Of a stretch of 64,000 nucleotides of DNA, positions 36,501 to 43,113 are shown one piece after another; within the stretch, counting starts at the first letter, position 1; each line of letters opens with the position of its first letter. This stretch comes from Streptomyces afghaniensis 772 (GTDB taxonomy: Bacteria > Actinomycetota > Actinomycetes > Streptomycetales > Streptomycetaceae). The notes beneath the pieces are model-generated. The model had not been told where the DNA came from. It was given only the letters and a program-made list of their open reading frames with translations, and did no database searches. Made by a program: the position numbers and the translations under genes. Location of the stretch: assembly GCA_000415505.1 (NCBI GenBank), contig KE354281.1, forward strand, positions 33,156 through 97,155, in the 5' to 3' direction.

Positions 36501-36667
36501 GGATTACGGATATCAGCGGGCGTACCAGGGATTCCCAGCTGAATCCGCTGGCGACTCCCGGCGTGAGCGTGCGTGGCATCGGCGTACGGCGGACGAGCAG
36601 GGGCCTGCCCATGGGCATGGAGCGGTTGCCCGACTGGCTGTCCCGGATGTGGCGGGGCGTGGACTGA
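33530..36667 (+). CDS. 1045-aa von Willebrand factor A domain protein of the eCIS locus
   Basis: The first 250 residues are beta-rich with an Ig-like segment (SLEHSVQVSNKGTGPLKIT). The vWA domain spans about 258-470 with a complete MIDAS: DASGSM (about 264-269), the Thr of SPTPMGDGL (about 358), and the Asp of LMSDGAHNSGT (about 393). Beta-sandwich repeats then follow to the end (for example SYFAGEPITLSAKLTAGGKP). No signal peptide or membrane anchor is visible, so it probably acts in the cytoplasm or on the particle. The stop is followed by a strong hairpin, making it the last gene. MIDAS domains bind partners through a metal, so a surface-adhesion role is a fair guess. Confidence 0.75.
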   Translation: MSFAVFPNPQLAPLAVAPGTTAFIPFTQLTGQSDPVGTYVKMMYMRVAMFGGVSPPTVLLKAGNGTEVRLSSFTTAVSRGPESADYVGDARLFADADNVFRIRMGFDQDTTEQWQLGIKNNDIAKTREFTWVVAESEAETAQPWIVVSPPDLAYHALVGDSLEHSVQVSNKGTGPLKITSTAPALPAGFAIGSTLPVTIPPSHSEWLALTFKAPKSPPLPNGTITATVALTATPPDTTASNTNGHNQEVSLTATTQRLEVVLLLDASGSMTWDAEGESLLEDPADSRWSELSSATRQFLDLLAHFGQGRGRFGIARFPAEDPDDVTTFDIVPMTDITDVAGMEDAQETFAAVAPDPDSPTPMGDGLDRVLAPATTYFDTGALSVGANRRWLILMSDGAHNSGTHEPREFVRPPMGTAPAGSSLAEKRISLFAVGYGIEGFTDVDHVTLKELCSGSWGGGQQRFVDEEETTATALAAALRDAIKSGLTPTASPRDPQGTVLAGFGEVRHEVLLTRFDRRAALVLNWNTPDPGRLRLELLTPLQERITPETAGQGAFSDVVFRGDSRSQVYLIGPECLSAVSQDDNQPAKARHGTWTLVITAPSDDPENPEPNAGFVAEKYVYDTLVDSSLHLSLESDETSYFAGEPITLSAKLTAGGKPVTGVSVSLSATVPTRSMANWLANLEVPEEAMLQADEEMTGLDATPLLVKKRAAKIAGFRFENTRNKITLPMSQANGMGTYQGTLTDTSVPERYTFYVTATGTSDGVDFRREAKLETYVLVRPEPDHSVMDIEQLDPFAVVTVTPRDRFDNALMIDPQAVGGFEVVGSDVDFGDISSHLDGTYSVRAHYEPGARPSIGVSYAGMQVIRPKTPLPLDELLYPDRVFAFAPGPMSSSNTQGIPEAALGTVVQKGPDRFVALGGGGQLVVGFEEHVVLGGSDTDVTVFVRPDSDLRAYRVEVFSQEVEDWVSLGESSGVTESFALRAGGVESTPAVRITDISGRTRDSQLNPLATPGVSVRGIGVRRTSRGLPMGMERLPDWLSRMWRGVD

Positions 36668-36697
36668 TGGCACACCTCAAGCACGGTCGGGATGGTT

Positions 36698-36731
36698 GCC
36701 TGCCCGGCCGCCCCCCCCCGGCCGGGCAGGC
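36698..36731. terminator. Perfect 13-bp hairpin ending the eCIS locus
   Basis: GCCTGCCCGGCCG, an eight-C loop, and CGGCCGGGCAGGC form an uninterrupted GC-rich stem 31 bp after the vWA stop. The SARP-type gene converges from the other side, so it should act in both directions. There is no U-tract, as is common in Streptomyces terminators. Confidence 0.8.
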
Positions 36732-36763
36732 CCCGCCCCGGCTGGTCGTTCCCTACCGCCGTG

Positions 36764-37450
36764 TCACCGCTGGTGCCCCGAGGGGAGCATGGACCTAAAA
36801 TTCGCCGACGGTTCCATGCCCAGTTCGTCGCGGATCAGCCTGCTGAAGGCCTCGTAGTGCCGGAATGCCTCTACCACGTTGTTCTCTGCCAGGTACACCG
36901 CCGTCACGGCTCGGTGCGCGCTTTCCCTCAGGGGGGCCATGGCCACACAACTCAGAGCGGCCTCCAGGGCCAGACAATGGCGCCCGCGATCTGCCAGCAG
37001 CGCACTCAAGGACTCGAGGGCGTGCATGCGTAGCTGGCGCAGCCGCTCCCGCTGGCTCAGCACCCATTCTTCATCCCATCCGGGCAACAAGTCATCGAAG
37101 GACAGCAGTTCGAGCGGCAGGTCGTCACCAAACGCATCTGGGGTGTTCACCACCAGCATGGCGGTCCGGGTGAAGGCGTGAACATCGACCGTGACGTCGT
37201 CCGCCAGTGTGAGGACGTCACCACGGCTCTCGACAACGGGAGCCCGATCGCGGTGCAGACGCCAGAGCGCAGTGCGCAGACTTCCCAGTGCGTGCTCCTC
37301 GCTGACATCCGGCCACAACGTGCCTGCCAAGACGGTGCGCGTGGCACCCCTTTGAAGGCCCAGATAGGCGAGAATGCGCTGACCGTTCGGTGGAACCCTG
37401 ATCGTGCCGGTGACGGAGCACTCGAGCTGGAAGGTACCGAGTAGACGCAT
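36764..37450 (-). CDS. AfsR/SARP-type (BTAD) transcriptional regulator
   Basis: The 228-residue protein has a winged-helix domain (RLLGTFQLE start, LAGTLWPDVSEEHALGSLRT about 50-69) and a bacterial transcriptional activation domain made of helical repeats (LPGWDEEWVLSQRERLRQLR about 125-144, ALEAALSCVAMAPLRESAHR, ending in the typical FSRLIRDELGMEPS). This is the short SARP layout without an NB-ARC module. It faces the eCIS locus convergently, and no other regulator lies nearby, so it is a candidate activator of that locus. The ATG at 37450 matches the family start, but no clear ribosome-binding site is seen. Confidence 0.85.
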   Translation of the reverse strand: MRLLGTFQLECSVTGTIRVPPNGQRILAYLGLQRGATRTVLAGTLWPDVSEEHALGSLRTALWRLHRDRAPVVESRGDVLTLADDVTVDVHAFTRTAMLVVNTPDAFGDDLPLELLSFDDLLPGWDEEWVLSQRERLRQLRMHALESLSALLADRGRHCLALEAALSCVAMAPLRESAHRAVTAVYLAENNVVEAFRHYEAFSRLIRDELGMEPSANFRSMLPSGHQR

Positions 37451-37889
37451 ACAGGGGGGCAGCACTGCGTGTCCCTACCTCGTTCGTCGGTGCGCTTTGG
37501 GCGGCTACGAATTCTTCGTCTCCCCCTCGGTGGAAGGATATGCCTCTGCTGTACGCACTTGATCTGCCTCCGCCTGCTCTGCCGGGGATCACTCCCACCG
37601 GGTGATCATCATGGTGCAAACGGCCGCTTCTTCTGCGCTCGGTTTCAAGCCGGAACGGCTGGAGGTGCTGTACCTCTTGACCAGTTGCAGCGCAGGATCA
37701 CGGCCCTCGAACAGCACGTCGCTGACCTCCCGGACCAGCCCGACGAATGCAGCCAAGAAGTCGATGCCGCGGGCCGTCAATCGGGAACTCGCCCGCCACC
37801 TCAACCAGGCAACGGTGATCCTCACTGCCCACGGTGTGTCTCAGCCGGAGTGCGCAGACACGGTCGTGGATGTCGGCCGCGGGTTCGTC
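37451..37889. other. Stretch without a confident gene (possible mobile-element debris)
   Basis: No intact gene is supported here. On the plus strand two frames together read like one broken coiled-coil protein: LDQLQRRITALEQHVADLP around 37675-37735, then in another frame AVNRELARHLNQATVILTA around 37774-37830. That pattern resembles small helical proteins found beside transposases, but the match is weak. A 78-codon minus-strand frame (37589-37825) with high third-position GC also exists and is unidentified. Confidence 0.3.
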
Positions 37890-38400
37890 TCATTGAATGC
37901 GCTGGGCGATCCCGGTCGCCCTGCCCATCAGCCGTTCGAGCGGCCCCCTTTGGAAGAAGCGGGACCAAACGGTGGCGAGGACGGTGACGGACGCGATGAA
38001 GCCGAGCAGGATGTACAGGGGCGGGACGGTCGCTTCCGCGGTGTCCAGGAGCCAGATGGCGACGATGTGGTAGACGTACGCCGTCAGCGACACCGAGCCG
38101 ACCGCGATGACGGGCCCGGCCAGGCGGCGCAGCCGGGGGAAGGCGTCCATGGCGGTCAGGCACACGGTGATCACCAGGATCGCCACACCCGTGTTGCCCA
38201 CGATGGACAGGGTCGCCTCGCTGTGCGGGGAGGCGACCAGCATCCCGGCGGGGGTGCCGCCGAAAATGCCGTCGCTGCCGGGTGATGCGGACGACATGCC
38301 CTGCCCCCATGCGGTTTTCCGGAGGGCTTCGGCGGCGCCGGGTACGAGGCGCAGCGCCAGCCAGGAGCCACCGTAGCCGGTGAGGGCGAGCGGGCCACGG
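37890..38400 (-). pseudogene. C-terminal part of a DUF418/acyltransferase-like membrane protein
   Basis: The frame encodes several membrane helices (TGVAILVITVCLTAMDAF, VIAVGSVSLTAYVYHIVAIW, YILLGFIASVTVLATVWSRF) and ends FFQRGPLERLMGRATG, the typical finish of DUF418/HGSNAT-like proteins. The N-terminal half that should carry the first helices and catalytic His is missing. The gene abuts an unrelated plus-strand fragment at about 38380-38406. It is therefore most likely the stump of a gene cut by insertion or deletion. Confidence 0.6.
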
Positions 38401-38405
38401 CGCGG

Positions 38406-38830
38406 CGCGAGCACAAGCAGGCCGCGGGACGTCCGACTTTCGCCCACTGGCTTGCCCAGGGGCGCCGGTGGGTACGGGAGCTGGTTCGCGACCAGGCCCG
38501 CCGAAGGCTGGTCGCCGGCCCGATCCTCGCCCTGCTGCCGTGGCCTGGTGGTCCCAGGCCGATTATGCCAAGGAAGCGTTCGGATGGTGGACTGTCTTCG
38601 CCCTCGGGTTCGCCGGTGCCTGGGAGCTCACGACCGCGTTCATCGGCTGGATGTACCACCAGGCGCGGCAGCAGGGCGACGCTGGCACCATCTACCGGGT
38701 CATGACGTGGGTGTTCGCATCCGGTGCGGCCGCGATGAACTACGCCCACCACTGCGGGCCCGGCGGCCGGCCGACGCAGGCCTCCGTCGCCTTTGCGACC
38801 ATGGCACGGCCGAAGATCGGCCTGATCCCC
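38406..38830 (+). pseudogene. Fragment of an SpdB/DUF2637 conjugative-spread protein
   Basis: The sequence reads REHKQAAGRPTFAHWLAQG in one frame and then, after a frameshift near 38540, WWSQADYAKEAFGWWTVFAL and VMTWVFASGAAAMNYAHHCG in another, up to about 38810. This matches the DUF2637/SpdB2-type membrane proteins encoded by Streptomyces conjugative plasmids and integrative elements, where they assist spread of the element along mycelium. Both ends are missing and the frame is broken, so it is non-functional debris. Its presence marks past insertion of such an element. Confidence 0.65.
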
Positions 38831-38971
38831 TGGGTCCGGTTCGGAGTCCCCGGTTTCCGCCTTCCGGGCGTACGGCCTCCCTCATCACACCTGTGGGTGA
38901 CGTGGCGCAGGAGCTGACGCGCGGCGAGGCGCCGACCGGGCTTCCGGCTCGGCGCCTCGCGTTCACCAGGG

Positions 38972-41653
38972 CTACTTCGCCGCCAGCGGCGTGACGGCGA
39001 GCCGGTCGATCACCGGTGCGTACGGGGACCGCTGGTCGTACTGGTTGTAGGTGTCGCCGTTGAAGTCGGGGAGTTCCTCGGCGGTGAAGGTGAGCCGGTT
39101 CGTGCCCTTCTTCAGGGTGACCGGGACGGTCAGGTCCCAGAAGTTGTTGAAGTGGAAGGTGGTCGGGAACAGCACCCGGCGGGCCGGTCCGCCGTTGACG
39201 GAGAGGTCGGCGTGGCGGGCGATCGGGTCGGGGTTGTAGTGGGTGGCGGGTGCCTGCTCGGCGTTGGAGTAGCGGATGGTCAGCGCGTGCCGCCCGGCCC
39301 TGGCGGCCACCACGTCGACGGTGAGGGCGTTGGCCTTGCCGTCGCCGATGTCCGTGACGGCCTTGCCGTTCGTGGCGAAGGGGTAGGCGCCGGTGACCTT
39401 CGCCGCGCCGGTGAGCGTGCCGTTCTCGGCCTGGTAGACGGTGGGCACCAGGGTGCCCTTCGACGGGGCGACCCGCAGCCGGTCGAGGACCAGCTCGCGT
39501 GCTGTGCCGGTGACGGTGATCTTGTTGATGCCGCCGGACAGGAACAGCCGGACCGTGTCCGTGCCCTTCCCGGCCCCGCCGGCCTTGGGCAGGTCGAGCT
39601 GCTCGCCGTTGAGTGCCAGGCTCGCGTGTCCGCCGCCCAAGTGGTCGACCGACACGGTCGATTCACCGTCGGCGGGGGAGTGGACCCAGAAGGTCGCGGA
39701 GGCGCCCTTCGGCAGCGGAACCGCGCCCGGCCCCGAGGCACCGCGGTACGTGTAGCGCGGCTCGGTGCCGGTGAGGGTGGCGTACTCGGCCTCGTAGATC
39801 GCCGGCGCGGTCACCTTCTCGTCGCGCAGGGACAGGTCGATCTTGTCGATGATGGCGTCACCCTTGGTGACCCCGAGGTCGGGGTCCTGGGCGGCCAGCG
39901 TGATCCGGTGCTTGCCCGCGGTCAGCTTCACCGTCGTGTCGGTGTGGCCCCAGACCACCCACTTGTAGCCCAGCGGCAGCCTCAGTTCCTGCGGCTCCTT
40001 GCCGTCGACCCGCAGGAAGACGTTGGTCGGGCCCTGCTCCTTCACCAGGTCGTACAGGTTGTAGGAGTTGGCGAAGACGCTCAGGTCGTACGTGCCGTCC
40101 TGCGGGACCTCGACGTCGAAGGCGAGGACCCCGTCGGAGCCGGTGCGCAGACCGCCCACGTTGTAGGCGCCCGACGTGGCGAACTTGCCGACGTCGGAAG
40201 GCGTGCCCTCGGGGCCGTTCCTGGAGTAGCCCTTGCCGGTGTAGGTGGCGTTCTCCGCCTCGTAGGTCTGACGCCAGCTGACCGAAGGCGCGGCCGGCTT
40301 CGCGCCGTTGCCGCCGGGGGAGAGGATGACCTGGTAGGCGGACATCTCGTTCATGCCGGTCATCGGCAGCGTCACCGAGCCGTCCGCGCCGACCGTCAGC
40401 TCCTGGTCCGCGAGCCGCAACGGCTGGGCGGAGTCGCCGACCTGACCGGACCAGGGGATCTCCTGCACGGTGGCGCGCACGGTCTTCCCGAACAGCTTCG
40501 GGTCGATGTGGTCGAAGACGACGTCGGCGTCGCCGCTCTTGCCGCCGAAGAGGGCCCGGGACTGCCTCTTGTCCTCATCGAGGGTCGCCACGCCCTGGAG
40601 GGTGTACTGCTGGTTGGGGTGCGGGGCGGTCACCTCGACCGTGTGGCCGGACATCTGCCCGTAGGCGTTGAACAGCCACCACTGGCCGTTGCCCTTGTTG
40701 GCCTCCACGGCCGAGTCGTTGAGGTTGCCGTCGATGTTCCAGTACGCCAGGTCGGCGTCGATCTTCGACTCCTCGATGGCGGAGACCCACTGGACGACCT
40801 GGCCGGGCACGGACAGGTGGTAGTTGTGCCCGTACTCGTTGACGTTGATCGGCAGCGGGCCGACGCCGACGTCCTTCTCCATCTGCCGGTACTTCGCCAC
40901 GCTGGTGCGGACCGCGGCGGGTGACGACAGCTCGTGCCAGGTCATCACGTCCGGCACCACGTCGTTGGCCTTGGCGTACTGCAGGAAGCCCTTGACCTGG
41001 TTGTAGAGGACGCTGGTGTTGGGGCCGGCGATGCGGGCGTCCGGGTCGAGGCCCTTGATGAGGTGGTACACCTCCTTCCAGGCCGCGAAGTAGTGCTGCG
41101 GGTCGTTCAGCCAGGAGACCTTGTTGTAGCTCCACTCACCGGTCCCGAACATGTTCCCTTCGGGCTCGTTGAACGGCACGTAGACGACGTGATCCTTGTA
41201 CTTCCCCATGGTCAGGACCTGCTGGACCTGCTTCTTGATCTTCGCCTTGAAGTCCGCGAGCCGCTCGGGGCCGTTGGCGCCGGGCCACTGGTACGGGAAG
41301 CCGCGGTAGATGTCGGTCATGTAGATGTAGACGTCCTTGCCGCCCGAGTCCACGAACGGCGGCAGCATCTCCAGCGCGTCCGCTCCCGGGTGCTGCGGAC
41401 CGTCCTGCGCCTTCGTCGACACCGTGCGCAGGTGCATGCCCTCGATGAGGTTGCGGCTCGGCACGCCGTCGCCGTACACGCCGTACAGCGAGCCGGCGGC
41501 GCCGCCGTGGAAGGCGCCGGTGTCGGTGGCGAGGTCGATGACGAGCCGTTCCCGCTCCGCGGCCCCGGCGGTGCCCGCGGACGGGCCGGCCAGGAGCGTG
41601 GCGAGGGCGGCCGTCGCGACGGCTCCGGCCACAGTCGTTCTGCTTCGTCGCAC
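38972..41653 (-). CDS. Secreted clan GH-A glycosidase (GH39-like) with three CBM35-type domains
   Basis: The 893-residue protein begins with a Sec signal (VRRSRTTVAGAVATAALATL, cleavage near AGAAER). A TIM-barrel catalytic domain follows with YVPFNEPEGN, whose Glu fits the acid/base of clan A, and INVNEYGHNY, whose Glu fits the nucleophile. The remainder contains three carbohydrate-binding modules, each opening YEAEN/YEAEY/YQAEN and rich in beta strands (about 480-620, 625-745, 750-893). I chose GTG 41653 because the signal peptide starts there. The promoter region shared with the divergent LacI gene holds operator palindromes. The substrate is unknown, probably a plant or microbial polysaccharide. 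Confidence 0.8.
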   Translation of the reverse strand: MRRSRTTVAGAVATAALATLLAGPSAGTAGAAERERLVIDLATDTGAFHGGAAGSLYGVYGDGVPSRNLIEGMHLRTVSTKAQDGPQHPGADALEMLPPFVDSGGKDVYIYMTDIYRGFPYQWPGANGPERLADFKAKIKKQVQQVLTMGKYKDHVVYVPFNEPEGNMFGTGEWSYNKVSWLNDPQHYFAAWKEVYHLIKGLDPDARIAGPNTSVLYNQVKGFLQYAKANDVVPDVMTWHELSSPAAVRTSVAKYRQMEKDVGVGPLPINVNEYGHNYHLSVPGQVVQWVSAIEESKIDADLAYWNIDGNLNDSAVEANKGNGQWWLFNAYGQMSGHTVEVTAPHPNQQYTLQGVATLDEDKRQSRALFGGKSGDADVVFDHIDPKLFGKTVRATVQEIPWSGQVGDSAQPLRLADQELTVGADGSVTLPMTGMNEMSAYQVILSPGGNGAKPAAPSVSWRQTYEAENATYTGKGYSRNGPEGTPSDVGKFATSGAYNVGGLRTGSDGVLAFDVEVPQDGTYDLSVFANSYNLYDLVKEQGPTNVFLRVDGKEPQELRLPLGYKWVVWGHTDTTVKLTAGKHRITLAAQDPDLGVTKGDAIIDKIDLSLRDEKVTAPAIYEAEYATLTGTEPRYTYRGASGPGAVPLPKGASATFWVHSPADGESTVSVDHLGGGHASLALNGEQLDLPKAGGAGKGTDTVRLFLSGGINKITVTGTARELVLDRLRVAPSKGTLVPTVYQAENGTLTGAAKVTGAYPFATNGKAVTDIGDGKANALTVDVVAARAGRHALTIRYSNAEQAPATHYNPDPIARHADLSVNGGPARRVLFPTTFHFNNFWDLTVPVTLKKGTNRLTFTAEELPDFNGDTYNQYDQRSPYAPVIDRLAVTPLAAK

Positions 41654-41709
41654 TGAGGTCTCCGTGGGTTCCGTACTGCTTCGGACGCTGAATCGGACAC
41701 TGAAGGAGT

Positions 41710-41721
41710 CGAACCGGTTCG
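41710..41721. promoter_or_regulatory. LacI-type operator, copy 1 (CGAACCGGTTCG)
   Basis: This perfect palindrome lies 57 bp upstream of the secreted glycosidase start and matches the classic LacI/GalR operator shape with its central CG. It is one of three identical copies between the glycosidase and the LacI gene. Confidence 0.8.
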
Positions 41722-41789
41722 ACTCATCGCTGGCAAACAAGCTGCGACCCGTCCGTCGTCCCTTGCGGCGCACAGGGCCGACCGCTCGT

Positions 41790-41801
41790 CGAACCGGTTC
41801 G
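41790..41801. promoter_or_regulatory. LacI-type operator, copy 2 (CGAACCGGTTCG)
   Basis: Second identical palindrome, 80 bp (centre to centre) from copy 1, midway in the divergent promoter region. Looping between copies is possible. Confidence 0.8.
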
Positions 41802-41909
41802 CAGGAAGCTAGCACCGGCGAAATCTCCCAGCAATACCCCTGTCGCAAGGCAAGAAGTGCTGTGCGGGGTGTTGACAGCCGTCGGGGCAGTTCTTAGCTT
41901 CACTTCACG

Positions 41910-41921
41910 CGAACCGGTTCG
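41910..41921. promoter_or_regulatory. LacI-type operator, copy 3 (CGAACCGGTTCG)
   Basis: Third identical palindrome, 38 bp upstream of the LacI start, followed at about 41927 by the half-like CGCCGGTTCGAC. It suggests autoregulation of the repressor. Confidence 0.8.
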
Positions 41922-41959
41922 ACACTCGCCGGTTCGACAGCCCACGCAAGGAGTTGCCC

Positions 41960-42982
41960 GTGAACATCGGTGAGATCGCCCGGCGGGCCGGTGTCTCGCG
42001 GAGCACCGTGTCGTACGCGCTGAGCGGCAAGCGTCCGGTGTCGGACGAGACACGCCGGAAGATCCAGGACGTCATCGACGAGCTGGGCTACCGGCCCAAC
42101 GCCAGCGCACGCGCCCTGGCCAACGGCCGGACCAGCACGATCGGCCTGGTCTTCCCGCCCGCCGGGAACCACTACACCGGCATGCAGCTGGACTTCATCG
42201 GCAGTGTCGTCGAAGCCGCCGCGGCCCACGACTACGACGTGCTGCTGTCCCCGAGCGGCGTGGACAGCGACCGCTCGTTCCAGCGACTGCTGGGGGAGCG
42301 GCGGGTCGACGGCGCGATCCTGATGGAGATCAGACTGGAGGACGACCGGGCCGACCATCTGGCCGCGCTGGACTTCCCCGCCGTCGCCATCGGCCGCACC
42401 GCGCACCCGGAGAGCGGCTGGTGGGTCGGCCTGGACCACACCGCGCTGGCGGCGGCGTGCGTCCACCACCTCGCGGACCTCGGACATCGCCGGGTCGCCT
42501 TCGTCAACCGTCCGGAGCAGCTCCTGCGGGCGGGGTACGAGTCCGCGCACCGGGGACTGGACGGCTTCACCAAGGCGGCGGCCGAGCGCGGGCTGACGGT
42601 GCGGACGTACTGCTGCGGGGACGACGCCGCGTCCGGCCAGGCATGCCTGGAACAGATCCTGCACGACGATCCGGCGACGACGGCCCTGGTCACGCTGAAC
42701 GAGGCCGCCCTGGGCGGCCTCTACCGAGGGCTCTCCCAGGCGGGCCGTCATGTGCCGCGGGACTTCTCCGTCACGGGAGTCGTCGCCGGCCGGTGGGCGG
42801 AGACGGTGACCCCGCAGCTCACCGCGGCGGACGTACCGGCCGAGGAGATGGGCCGCCGCGCCGTCGACCTGCTCATCGAACGGCTCGACCATCCCGGCGC
42901 GCCGCCTCGGCACCACCTTCTCGCACCGCCCATCTCGCTGCGGGCGAGCACCGGACCCGCCGGCGGTACGCCCTCCGCCTGA
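41960..42982 (+). CDS. LacI-family transcriptional regulator
   Basis: A 340-residue repressor with the LacI helix-turn-helix and hinge at the N-terminus: IGEIARRAGVSRSTVSYALS at about 4-23, then SDETRRKIQDVIDELGYRPN. A periplasmic-binding-protein-like sugar domain follows (TIGLVFP start; RRVDGAILMEI; FPAVAIGR). GTG 41960 has AAGGAG 8-13 bases upstream. Three identical CGAACCGGTTCG sites precede it, between it and the divergent secreted glycosidase, and the ABC importer genes follow. It is therefore very likely the local repressor of this carbohydrate unit, relieved by a sugar it imports. Confidence 0.92.
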   Translation: MNIGEIARRAGVSRSTVSYALSGKRPVSDETRRKIQDVIDELGYRPNASARALANGRTSTIGLVFPPAGNHYTGMQLDFIGSVVEAAAAHDYDVLLSPSGVDSDRSFQRLLGERRVDGAILMEIRLEDDRADHLAALDFPAVAIGRTAHPESGWWVGLDHTALAAACVHHLADLGHRRVAFVNRPEQLLRAGYESAHRGLDGFTKAAAERGLTVRTYCCGDDAASGQACLEQILHDDPATTALVTLNEAALGGLYRGLSQAGRHVPRDFSVTGVVAGRWAETVTPQLTAADVPAEEMGRRAVDLLIERLDHPGAPPRHHLLAPPISLRASTGPAGGTPSA

Positions 42983-43113
42983 CCTCCGCCTGACCCTCGA
43001 CCCCTCCTCGGACTCTTCTCACTTCACCAGGCACGCCGCCGACGTTCCGCGTGCCCGCACACCCCTCGTCACCCCGCCCACGGCACCCGTATGCCAAGAA
43101 CGAAGGACCCGCC

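Noticed and set aside
37589-37825. 78-codon minus-strand frame as a genuine gene
   Set aside because: Third-position GC is high, but there is no recognisable family or ribosome-binding site, and the opposite strand shows an equally gene-like broken frame.
39152-40924. 590-codon plus-strand open frame opposite the CBM35 glycosidase
   Set aside because: It has no family-like motifs, is Val/Gly/Arg-rich, and lies entirely antisense to a gene with clear signal peptide, catalytic and CBM motifs.
42980-43005. Tandem CCTCCGCCTGA words around the LacI stop
   Set aside because: Two short copies spanning the stop codon are most likely chance duplication, with no regulatory context.
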